Assembly: GCF_006716485.1 (NCBI RefSeq)
Contig: NZ_VFPD01000002.1
Span: 550,496 to 614,495, forward strand
Source: Chryseobacterium aquifrigidense
GTDB lineage: Bacteria > Bacteroidota > Bacteroidia > Flavobacteriales > Weeksellaceae
DNA: 64,000 bases
Direction: 5' to 3'
The notes under the pieces: model-generated
What the model saw: the letters and a program-made list of their open reading frames with translations, nothing else
Database searches by the model: none
Told to the model about the DNA's origin: nothing
Part shown: positions 53,961-61,829 of the stretch, in pieces
Numbering within the stretch: position 1 is the first letter of the stretch
How the letters are laid out: each line of letters starts with the position of its first letter
Position numbers and translations under genes: made by a program

Positions 53961-54836
53961 ATGAAAGCACTTGTATTTCCAGGGCAGGGTTCTCAGTTCG
54001 TAGGAATGGGAAAAGAATTGTATGATTCTAGAAAAGATATTAAAGATCTGATGGAATCTGCCAATGAAATTTTAGGTTTCGACATTCTTTCCATTATGTT
54101 TAACGGTACGGATGCGGATCTTAAGAAAACAGAGGTTACCCAGCCTTCAATATTTATACATTCAGTAGCAGCATTAAAAGCAGTAAATGGTCTCGGTGCC
54201 GAAATGGTAGCAGGACACTCTTTAGGAGAGTTTTCAGCTTTGGTTGCCAACGGAGTTTTATCCTTCGATGACGGTTTGAAATTAGTTTCTGAAAGAGCGA
54301 AAGCAATGCAGGAAGCTTGTGATGCCAATCCAAGTTCTATGGCGGCTATCCTAGGTTTAGAAGATGCTAAGGTTGAAGAAATCTGTGCACAGATCAGCGG
54401 GATTGTTGTTCCTGCCAACTATAACTGTCCGGGGCAATTGGTTATTTCTGGTGAAACACCAGCTGTAGAAGAAGCTTGCATCAAGCTGAAAGAAGCGGGC
54501 GCTAAAAGAGCATTGCTGTTACCGGTAAACGGAGCTTTCCATTCACCATTGATGCAGCCTGCGCAGGAAAGACTGGCAGCAGCTATCGAAAAGACAAAAT
54601 TCAGAAAAGCAACGATTCCTGTATACCAGAATATCACTACAACAGCGGTAACAAACCCTGATGAGATCAAGCAAAATCTAATCGCTCAGCTTACCGGCCC
54701 AGTAAAATGGACTCAGTCTGTTCAGAATATGATTAAAGATGGTGCTTCTAACTTTGTAGAAGTAGGACCAGGAAAAACCCTTCAGGGACTGATCAAAAAA
54801 ATTGACGGATCTGTAGAAGCTACTTCTGCAATCTAA
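53961..54836 (+). CDS. fabD: Malonyl-CoA-ACP transacylase
   Basis: FabD transfers the malonyl group from CoA to acyl carrier protein for fatty acid synthesis. The 291-residue enzyme has the oxyanion motif PGQGSQ (7-12), nucleophile Ser87 in GHSLGE, Arg112 in SERAKAM and His194 in VNGAFHSPL. It is followed 11 bases later by a GHMP kinase and probably shares its transcript. Confidence 0.97.
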   Translation: MKALVFPGQGSQFVGMGKELYDSRKDIKDLMESANEILGFDILSIMFNGTDADLKKTEVTQPSIFIHSVAALKAVNGLGAEMVAGHSLGEFSALVANGVLSFDDGLKLVSERAKAMQEACDANPSSMAAILGLEDAKVEEICAQISGIVVPANYNCPGQLVISGETPAVEEACIKLKEAGAKRALLLPVNGAFHSPLMQPAQERLAAAIEKTKFRKATIPVYQNITTTAVTNPDEIKQNLIAQLTGPVKWTQSVQNMIKDGASNFVEVGPGKTLQGLIKKIDGSVEATSAI

Positions 54837-54846
54837 ATAAAAAAAT

Positions 54847-55752
54847 ATGAGCGCGATATTTTCACCGGGCAAGCTTATGCTTACTTCAGAATATTTCGCA
54901 ATAGATGGAGCTCTTGTCTTAGCGGTACCTACCAGGCTGGGACAAGAGTTTTTTTTTGAAGAAAAAGAAGATGGAAAATCTCTTATTCTTTGGGAAGCCT
55001 GTCATCAGAATACATTATGGTTAAAAGCTGTCATTGATTATAAAAACTGGCAGATCCTGGAAACCAATATTCCATCAAGCGCTGAATTTATTACCAAAAC
55101 ATTACGAAATGTTCAGCAGCTTTCTACAAGTAAATTCAAAACCGACCTTAGTTATCATTTAAAAACCAATCTTCAGTTTCCTGCAGATTATGGGCTTGGA
55201 AGCAGTTCCACCCTGATGAACAATCTTGCAGAGTGGGCTGAAATAGATCCCTTTTATCTTAATATGATCAGTTTGGGAGGCAGTGGATATGATATCGCCG
55301 TAGCGAAAGAAAAATCTGCAGTGCTCTTCCAAAGCAAACCTGAGATAAAATATGAGAAAGTAGATTTCAATCCATCCTTTAAAAATGAACTGATATTTAT
55401 TCACTTAAATCAGAAGCAGGATAGCAGAGAAGGAATCAACTTTTACAAGTCCAAAAAGAAGTCTCCGGAATTGGTTAATGAATTTTCAGATCTCACAAAA
55501 AAAATATTATTATGCAGTGAATTGGAAAATTTTTCCGAATTAATGATGATTCATGAGCATAAAATTGCCGATTTTCTTGAAATTCTCACAGTTAAAGAAA
55601 AATTATTCTCAGATTGCCCTTCATTTGTCAAAAGTTTAGGCGCATGGGGTGGAGATTTTGTAATGAGTGCCAAATTTGGGGACTATAAGAACTATTTTTG
55701 GGAGAAAGGTTTTACAACTATTTTTGAATGGGAAAATATAATTGATTTATAA
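54847..55752 (+). CDS. GYDIA-family GHMP kinase
   Basis: A 301-residue GHMP-superfamily kinase. The ATP-binding motif DYGLGSSSTL, the ISLGGSGYDIAVA motif (giving the family its name) and the N-terminal SPGKLMLTSEYFAIDGA are clear. Related kinases act on mevalonate and phosphomevalonate. Flavobacteriia generally use the mevalonate route, so isoprenoid synthesis is a plausible role, but the exact substrate is not known from sequence. Confidence 0.88.
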   Translation: MSAIFSPGKLMLTSEYFAIDGALVLAVPTRLGQEFFFEEKEDGKSLILWEACHQNTLWLKAVIDYKNWQILETNIPSSAEFITKTLRNVQQLSTSKFKTDLSYHLKTNLQFPADYGLGSSSTLMNNLAEWAEIDPFYLNMISLGGSGYDIAVAKEKSAVLFQSKPEIKYEKVDFNPSFKNELIFIHLNQKQDSREGINFYKSKKKSPELVNEFSDLTKKILLCSELENFSELMMIHEHKIADFLEILTVKEKLFSDCPSFVKSLGAWGGDFVMSAKFGDYKNYFWEKGFTTIFEWENIIDL

Positions 55753-55836
55753 TCAATTAGTTGTGATCCTGTTTTTTTATTTGCCATTCTGACTTATATC
55801 AGTATATTTAAACCACCTTTAACAAATAATTAATAT

Positions 55837-55844
55837 TATTTTTG
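55837..55844 (+). promoter_or_regulatory. -7 box of pckA
   Basis: TATTTTTG fits TAnnTTTG, 36 bases before the ATG at 55880. A TTTA lies 15 bases upstream as weak -33 candidate. Confidence 0.5.
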
Positions 55845-55879
55845 TTGAAAGCAATAAAGAAATAGAAAATATAAGTAAA

Positions 55880-57496
55880 ATGAAAAACACTAAAATCATC
55901 CAGGATTTAGAGAAATTAGGGATTAAAGGAAACTATGAAGTAGTGTATAATCCTTCTTATGAAGAATTATATCAGGCTGAAGTTTCTCCTGAAAATCAGG
56001 GGTTTGAGAAAGCTGAGCTTACAGAATCAGGCGCAGTATCAGTAAAAACAGGAATTTTCACAGGTCGTTCACCTAAAGACAGATATATTGTTCAGGATGA
56101 TGTTACAAGAGATACAATTTTCTGGGATGGTAAAGTAAACTTACCTACAACAGCAGAAATTTTCGGGTCTTGTAAAGAACTAGTGCTGAACCAGCTTGCT
56201 GAATCTAAAAAGATTTATGTAGTAGATACATTCTGCGGAACGAATGCGGATACGAGACTTAAAGTAAGATTTATCGTTGAAGTGGCATGGCAGGCGCATT
56301 TTGTTACTAATATGTTTATTCGTCCTTCTCACTATGAGCTTGAAAACTTCGGTGAGCCGGATTTCACAGTAATCAACGGATCAAAGACTACCAACCCGAA
56401 CTGGGAAGCTCAGGGATTAAACTCTGAAAACTTCATCATGTTCAACCTTACTGAAAAACTACAGATCATCGGAGGTACATGGTACGGAGGTGAGATGAAA
56501 AAAGGGATGTTCGCGATGATGAACTATTACCTTCCATTAAAAGGGATGGCTTCAATGCACTGCTCTGCTAACGTAGGAGAAAAAGGTGATGTAGCTTTAT
56601 TCTTTGGTCTTTCAGGAACGGGTAAAACTACTTTATCAGCAGATCCTAAAAGATACCTTATCGGTGACGATGAGCACGGATGGGATAACAACGGAGTATT
56701 CAACTATGAAGGTGGATGCTACGCTAAGGTTATCGACTTATCAGCAGAAAAAGAACCGGATATCTTCGCTGCCATCAAGAGAGATGCACTTCTTGAAAAC
56801 GTTGTTGTGAACAATGGAGTAGCAGATTATACTGACGGATCTATTACAGAAAATACAAGAGTTTCTTATCCGATCTATCATATTAACAAAATTGTATTGC
56901 CGTCTAAAGCAGGTCATGCGAAAAAGATCGTTTATCTTTCAGCAGATGCATTCGGAGTACTTCCTCCGGTTTCTATCCTGAATGAAGATCAGGCTCAGTA
57001 CCACTTCCTTTGCGGTTATACATCAAAATTAGCCGGAACTGAAAGAGGAATTACTGAACCACAACCTTCTTTCTCTCCGGCATTTGGAGAAGCATTCCTT
57101 ACATTACACCCGACAATGTATTCTAAAACATTAATCGGTAAAATGAAAGAGCACGGAGCTAAGGCTTATCTGGTAAACACAGGTTGGAATGGTACAGGAA
57201 AGAGAATTTCTCTGAAAGATACCAGAGCAATTATTGATGCCATCATTGACGGTTCTATTGATAATACTCCTAAAACTCAGGTTCCGATTATGAACCTTGA
57301 AATTCCTACTGAATTGCCAAACGTTTCTACAGGTATTTTAGATCCTAGAGATACCTATGAGAATGCTTCAGAATGGGAAGAAAAAGCAAAAGATCTTGCT
57401 TCAAGATATATCAAGAATTTTGAGCAGTACTGTGATACTGAAGAAGGTAAGAAATTAATTGCTTCAGGACCTCAATTGCAGGAACAGACTATTTAA
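55880..57496 (+). CDS. pckA: Phosphoenolpyruvate carboxykinase (ATP)
   Basis: PckA decarboxylates oxaloacetate to phosphoenolpyruvate using ATP in gluconeogenesis. The 538-residue enzyme has the kinase-1 P-loop GLSGTGKT (243-250), the kinase-2 motif LIGDDEHGW (260-268) and GIFTGRSPKDRYIV near residue 58. Length and motifs fit the ATP-using type, not the GTP-using one. It is a single gene with its own promoter and terminator. Confidence 0.98.
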   Translation: MKNTKIIQDLEKLGIKGNYEVVYNPSYEELYQAEVSPENQGFEKAELTESGAVSVKTGIFTGRSPKDRYIVQDDVTRDTIFWDGKVNLPTTAEIFGSCKELVLNQLAESKKIYVVDTFCGTNADTRLKVRFIVEVAWQAHFVTNMFIRPSHYELENFGEPDFTVINGSKTTNPNWEAQGLNSENFIMFNLTEKLQIIGGTWYGGEMKKGMFAMMNYYLPLKGMASMHCSANVGEKGDVALFFGLSGTGKTTLSADPKRYLIGDDEHGWDNNGVFNYEGGCYAKVIDLSAEKEPDIFAAIKRDALLENVVVNNGVADYTDGSITENTRVSYPIYHINKIVLPSKAGHAKKIVYLSADAFGVLPPVSILNEDQAQYHFLCGYTSKLAGTERGITEPQPSFSPAFGEAFLTLHPTMYSKTLIGKMKEHGAKAYLVNTGWNGTGKRISLKDTRAIIDAIIDGSIDNTPKTQVPIMNLEIPTELPNVSTGILDPRDTYENASEWEEKAKDLASRYIKNFEQYCDTEEGKKLIASGPQLQEQTI

Positions 57497-57517
57497 TAGT
57501 TATCCATCAACATATAA

Positions 57518-57545
57518 AAAGCCTCATCATTGATGAGGCTTTCTT
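57518..57545. terminator. Terminator between pckA and the convergent pseudogene
   Basis: An 11-bp stem (57518-57528 with 57532-57542) has an ATT loop and a short T-rich end in the plus direction; the A-run at its left makes it usable in both directions. Confidence 0.85.
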
Positions 57546-57983
57546 ATTTATACTTTTTACAACTTTCAATCAATTTATTCTGTTCATCCAGTTTTAGAAT
57601 TGTTGATTGGATAGATTCTTTAGTCAAATGTTTTATGATCAAAAAATGTTTTGAAGAAAAATAAGACTGTTCATTCAACATCCTATCTAAATACTTTGGA
57701 GTTGTGAAGGTCGTCCAATATTTTGCTTTGTCAGAAAATGTAATGGTTACTTCTATGGCATCAGATTCAATATTTTCTATTGTATCATCTATGTTAATTG
57801 AAGTTATTTCCGGTTCATTATTTAAACTAAAATAAAATTTCGAATACCATCTCAGCCTTCCTTCATTATTTTGAATCCTTACATTTTCATCGTTTATTTC
57901 TTTAATGCTATAGGATTTTCTTTCGTTAATTGGCCGGGATATGCCCCAATATTCTTACAGTAAATCTTATCATTTATCTCCAT
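57544..57983 (-). pseudogene. Frameshifted small gene of unknown function
   Basis: On the minus strand a frame of 136 codons without stop (57954 down to 57547, TAA at 57544-57546) has coding character (for example RLRWYSKFYFSLNNE and SDKAKYWTTFTTPKYLDRML) but has no start codon at its beginning. A short frame with ATG at 57981-57983 (MEINDKIYCKN) runs into it in a different phase. A single missing base near 57951-57957 would fuse them to MEINDKIYCK-EYWGISRP... and a protein of about 146 residues. This implies a disrupted gene or a sequencing error. No family was recognised. Confidence 0.6.
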
Positions 57984-58000
57984 AAATTACTCTCTCTATA

Positions 58001-58036
58001 TCCACAAACATCTGTGAAAATCTGTGCAATCTGTGG
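58001..58036. repeat. ATCTGTG triple direct repeat flanked by CCACA/TGTGG
   Basis: ATCTGTG occurs at 58010-58016, 58020-58026 and 58029-58035, spaced 9-10 bases, within CCACA ... TGTGG. On the other strand it reads as CCACAGATT, CACAGATT and CACAGAT. Similar motifs recur between genes in many Bacteroidota (from memory, not checked). It lies just downstream of aroQ. Confidence 0.5.
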
Positions 58037-58044
58037 TTAAGAAA

Positions 58045-58452
58045 TTACTTCAAGTTTAATAAAGCCAAACGATACCCATCCATTCCAAAACCAGATAAAA
58101 CCGCATCCGTATTAGCAGCTGTCACAGATTTTTGCCTGAATTCCTCTCTTTTATAGATATTGCTGATGTGAACTTCAATCTTGGGTTTTCTGATGTTTTT
58201 TAAACAATCGGCGATAGCATAAGAATAGTGGGTAAAAGCTCCAGGATTAATTATCACGGCATCAAAATCATCCTCCTGAAGTCTGTTAATAAGCTCTCCT
58301 TCGATATTCGACTGATAATATTTTATTTCGTGAAAATGAAACTCGGATTTTAAATCTTCCAAATAACTTTCCATAGAGACATTTCCATAGATTTCCGGTT
58401 CTCTTGTGCCTAAAAGATTGAGATTAGGTCCGTTGATAATTAAAACTTTCAT
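58045..58452 (-). CDS. aroQ: 3-dehydroquinate dehydratase, type II
   Basis: AroQ removes water from 3-dehydroquinate in the shikimate pathway. The 135-residue length is slightly short of the usual 145. The active-site residues are present: Asn10 and Arg17 in NGPNLNLLGTREPEIYG, Tyr22, Asn69 in INPGAFTHYS, His75, and His95 in EVHISNIYKREEFR. It is a single leftward gene between the disrupted gene and the SAM riboswitch region. Confidence 0.96.
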   Translation of the reverse strand: MKVLIINGPNLNLLGTREPEIYGNVSMESYLEDLKSEFHFHEIKYYQSNIEGELINRLQEDDFDAVIINPGAFTHYSYAIADCLKNIRKPKIEVHISNIYKREEFRQKSVTAANTDAVLSGFGMDGYRLALLNLK

Positions 58453-58642
58453 ACTATAAAATTAAAAACTTTTTTGAATTAACTGTATACACCTGGCCGC
58501 AATTATTTTTTTTGTGCTATTGAATTATTTATAATGATATTTATCATATTTGAATTAATGGTAAAGTCTGCAACTCCTTATTGGTATGGCTTTTATTAAA
58601 ATTTTATGTTAATTATTAAAAAATTATCACGAAAAATTAATA

Positions 58643-58663
58643 AGTCTACTTGTTTTGTAGACT
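58643..58663. promoter_or_regulatory. Inverted repeat over the -33 box of SusCD-2 (possible operator)
   Basis: AGTCTAC-TTGTTTT-GTAGACT is a perfect 7-bp inverted repeat whose loop contains the TTG -33 box. This placement suits a repressor that blocks polymerase. The 420-base gap between aroQ and SusC-2 thus holds this site, the promoter, a riboswitch and a terminator. Confidence 0.5.
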
Positions 58664-58680
58664 AAAAGTTTCTAGCTTTG
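58650..58680 (+). promoter_or_regulatory. Promoter of SusCD-2 (TTG-N20-TAGCTTTG)
   Basis: TTG at 58650-58652 and TAGCTTTG at 58673-58680 are spaced by 20 bases. The transcript would begin near 58687, just before the riboswitch. Confidence 0.6.
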
Positions 58681-58697
58681 CAAACATATTTCGATCG

Positions 58698-58794
58698 GCT
58701 TATAAAGAAAGATGGAGGGAACTGACCCTGTGAAATCTTAACAACCTACCCGTGGGGCAAGGTGTTACGTTCAGCCTTTTAAGGAAAAATAAGC
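58698..58794 (+). ncRNA. SAM-I (S-box) riboswitch
   Basis: The RNA closes with P1 GCUUAU (58698-58703) / AUAAGC (58789-58794). Within it are the S-box core AAGAAAGAUGGAGGGA, then CUGACCC and UGAAAUC, ACAACC, and AAGGUGUUA before UUCAGCC, in the order of the SAM-I family (compare AAGAGAGGUGGAGGGA...GCAACC...GGUGC). This class binds S-adenosylmethionine and normally switches its genes off when SAM is abundant. A terminator lies 25 bases downstream. Confidence 0.9.
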
Positions 58795-58818
58795 ATTTGG
58801 TTTATCGTATTTATCGAT

Positions 58819-58855
58819 GCCCTTTGCTGACTATTCTGCAAAGGGCTAAATTTTA
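58819..58855 (+). terminator. Riboswitch-controlled terminator candidate
   Basis: GCCCTTTGC (58819-58827) and GCAAAGGGC (58838-58846) form a 9-bp perfect stem followed by TAAATTTT. It lies between the SAM riboswitch and the SusC start and is the probable expression platform. The tail is interrupted, so its strength is uncertain. Confidence 0.75.
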
Positions 58856-58878
58856 ATATATGATAAATAAAATTGATT

Positions 58879-61812
58879 ATGATTAGTAAAAATTTATTCA
58901 ATTCTAAAGCCTGGATACCTCCGGTTGCTGCTTTTTTTCTGGGAGTAACCAGTGTAAGTGCACAGAATTCCAGGCCGAAAAAAGATAGCCTTCATGAAAA
59001 GGAGATTGATGAAGTAGTAGTGGTAGCTTACGGAAAAGCTAAGAGAAACAGCTATACCGGTTCTGTAGCCACCATTTCAAGCGATAAAATTAACAACAGA
59101 CCTGTAACCAATATTACCAAAGCACTGGAAGGACAGGTTGCTGGGATTCAGACAACCAGCGCCTCAGGACAGCCAGGTGCGGTTTCTACCATCAGAATCA
59201 GAGGTATTGGTTCCATCAGTGCTTCCAGTGATCCGTTATATGTGGTAGACGGAATTCCTTTTGACGGAAATATTAACTCTATAAGTCCAAGCGATATTGA
59301 ATCCATCAGTGTTTTGAAAGATGCTACAGCAAGTGCTTTGTACGGTTCAAGAGGAGCAAACGGAATTATTATCATTACTACAAAATCGGGTAAAAAAGGA
59401 GAAGCCAGAGTTAATTTTAATATCAGTCAGGGATTCTCAGGAAGAGCTGTTAAAGATTATGAGCAGGTAAACACAGATCAGTACTTTCAATTATATTGGG
59501 AAGCATTAAGAAACGGATATCAATCTGGTAAAGTTTCTTCCCAGCAGGCTGCACAAATGGCAACAGACAATCTTGTTTCTACCCTTGGGATCAATCCATA
59601 TGGAACTGCTTATCCAAAACCTGTAGGAAAAGATGGGAAATTATTACCAGGTGCATCGCCACTTTGGAATGATGACTGGAGAGATATTCTGCAGAGAGTA
59701 GCTTCAAGAAATCAGGTAGATCTTGATATCAGCGGAGGAAGTGAAAAAAGTAATTATTTCTTTTCATTGGGGTATCTGGATGATAAAGGGATGGCGATTG
59801 AATCAGGATATAAAAGATATAATACAAGGCTGAAGATCAACTCAGAAGTGAAGAAATGGTTGAATGTCGGAGTAAACTTAAGCTATACCAACAGTATTCA
59901 GCAGGCGCCAACTTCTTCAGATTCCAAGGCCAGTAATATCATCAATGCTGCAAGATTTATTCCTTCATTCTATCCTTATTATGAAAGAAATGAAGACGGA
60001 AGCTATATTCTAGGGGCAGATGGAAACCCAATTTATGATTTTGGAAAGTACAGACCTACCAATGCACTTCAGAATCAGAATGCAGCTGCAACATTGCCAT
60101 TAGATAAAAACGAAAATAAAGAAGATAACTTCTCAGGAAAAGGATTCATGGAATTCACTTTCTTACCGGAGTTAAAATTCAAAACAAGTTTTTCTGTTGA
60201 TTTGGTGAATTATAACGGACATTATTATTCAAATCCATTGCTGGGACAAGGTGCTGAAATCGGAGGTTCGGTAACAAAAACCAATACCAGAACGCTTTCT
60301 TATACAACCAGCAATATCCTTACCTATGATAAGAAGTTTGAAAAGCACCATGTGAATGCTTTAGCAGGACATGAGTTCTATAAGTACGATTATCAAACTA
60401 TTTCAGGAACAAGAAGTCAGTTCTCACTGCCTTATTACTATGAGCCGGATGCGGCTTCCCTGCTGGGGAGTTTCAGTGGAAACAGTAATAAATTAAGCTT
60501 ATTAAGTTTCCTGGGAAAAGTAGAGTATGACTATAACAATACTTACTTCTTATCTGCATCAGGAAGGGCAGACAGTTCTTCGAGATTTGCAAAAGATAAC
60601 AGATGGGGGAGATTCTGGTCAGTGGGAGGTTCATGGAAAATATCAAATGAAGAATTTGTAAAGAGTCTGAATGTCTTTAATCAATTGACATTGCGTGCCA
60701 GCTACGGAGGACAAGGAAATGATAAACTGCTTAGACCTAACGGGCAGCCGCTTTATTATGCTTATCAGGAGTTGTACAGATTTATCAGCCTTGGTGGAGA
60801 ACCGGGAACAACCCTTGAAAAAACATCTACCAATAATGTAAAGTGGGAAACGAACCTTAATTTGAATGTAGGATTGGAGTTCGCGATTCTGAATAACAGG
60901 GTTAAAGGAAATATCGAATACTTCAAAAGAAAAAGCCAGGATCTTCTGTTTAATATGCCGGTTGCGCCATCGTTGGGAATCAGTGATTATCCGGCGAATA
61001 TCGGAACGATTCAGAATACAGGATTTGAATTTTCATTATTTACAACACCTTTTAAAACTGAGGATTTCCAATGGAATGTTGATGTTAATCTAAGTACTTT
61101 AAACAACAAAGTAACCAAATTGCCAGGAGGTTCTCTTGTGGTGGGTAGCAAGTTATTAACGGTAGGAGGCTCTGTATATGATTTCTTTATTCCGGAATGG
61201 GTAGGTGTAGATCCAAGCAATGGAAAGCCATTGTGGAAAACGGTCTCTACAGATGCCAGCGGAAATTCAGTTGAAGGAACTACTTCGGAATATTCAAAAG
61301 CTACAAAACTTTTACAAGGTTCCGCATTACCTAAACTGACCGGAGGTATCAGTACAAGTATTACCTATAAGAATTTTGATTTTTCAGGATTACTGACATT
61401 CAAAATCGGAGGGAAGATTCTGGATACCGACTATACTTCTATCATGCACAACGGAAGTGCAGGAGGACGTGCCTGGAGTGCAGAAATGTTGAACAGATGG
61501 ACTCCTGAAAATCCTAATACAGATGTCCCGGGATTGAGTACAACAACGAATAACTGGACCTCAACATCATCAAGGTTTTTATATTCAGGAACGTATGCAA
61601 GGCTTAAAAATGTAAGCTTAGGGTATACACTTCCTGAAGATTATTTTGAGAAAATAGGATTGAAAAAGTTCAGAATTTATATTCAAGCCGAAAACCTTCT
61701 TACCTTCTATAAACATAAAGGAATGGATCCTGAGCAGGCGTTGGACGGAACAACGTATTACAGATATCCTGCAATGAGAACGATCACTTTTGGTCTTCAG
61801 GCAACACTTTAA
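58879..61812 (+). CDS. SusC/RagA-family TonB-linked outer membrane transporter (2), SAM riboswitch controlled
   Basis: A 977-residue outer-membrane barrel with signal peptide (to about residue 28, VSAQ), TonB-box-like EIDEVVVVAYG and a plug domain (VAGIQTTSASGQPGAV, ALYGSRGANGIIIITT). Like the first SusC it lacks the carboxypeptidase-regulatory-like domain. ATG at 58879 is preferred to a TTG 6 bases earlier. Its leader carries a SAM-I riboswitch, so the substrate is probably methionine-containing or sulfur-containing (inference). SusD follows after 17 bases. Confidence 0.95.
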   Translation: MISKNLFNSKAWIPPVAAFFLGVTSVSAQNSRPKKDSLHEKEIDEVVVVAYGKAKRNSYTGSVATISSDKINNRPVTNITKALEGQVAGIQTTSASGQPGAVSTIRIRGIGSISASSDPLYVVDGIPFDGNINSISPSDIESISVLKDATASALYGSRGANGIIIITTKSGKKGEARVNFNISQGFSGRAVKDYEQVNTDQYFQLYWEALRNGYQSGKVSSQQAAQMATDNLVSTLGINPYGTAYPKPVGKDGKLLPGASPLWNDDWRDILQRVASRNQVDLDISGGSEKSNYFFSLGYLDDKGMAIESGYKRYNTRLKINSEVKKWLNVGVNLSYTNSIQQAPTSSDSKASNIINAARFIPSFYPYYERNEDGSYILGADGNPIYDFGKYRPTNALQNQNAAATLPLDKNENKEDNFSGKGFMEFTFLPELKFKTSFSVDLVNYNGHYYSNPLLGQGAEIGGSVTKTNTRTLSYTTSNILTYDKKFEKHHVNALAGHEFYKYDYQTISGTRSQFSLPYYYEPDAASLLGSFSGNSNKLSLLSFLGKVEYDYNNTYFLSASGRADSSSRFAKDNRWGRFWSVGGSWKISNEEFVKSLNVFNQLTLRASYGGQGNDKLLRPNGQPLYYAYQELYRFISLGGEPGTTLEKTSTNNVKWETNLNLNVGLEFAILNNRVKGNIEYFKRKSQDLLFNMPVAPSLGISDYPANIGTIQNTGFEFSLFTTPFKTEDFQWNVDVNLSTLNNKVTKLPGGSLVVGSKLLTVGGSVYDFFIPEWVGVDPSNGKPLWKTVSTDASGNSVEGTTSEYSKATKLLQGSALPKLTGGISTSITYKNFDFSGLLTFKIGGKILDTDYTSIMHNGSAGGRAWSAEMLNRWTPENPNTDVPGLSTTTNNWTSTSSRFLYSGTYARLKNVSLGYTLPEDYFEKIGLKKFRIYIQAENLLTFYKHKGMDPEQALDGTTYYRYPAMRTITFGLQATL

Positions 61813-61829
61813 CCTTTAAAATTGAAACA

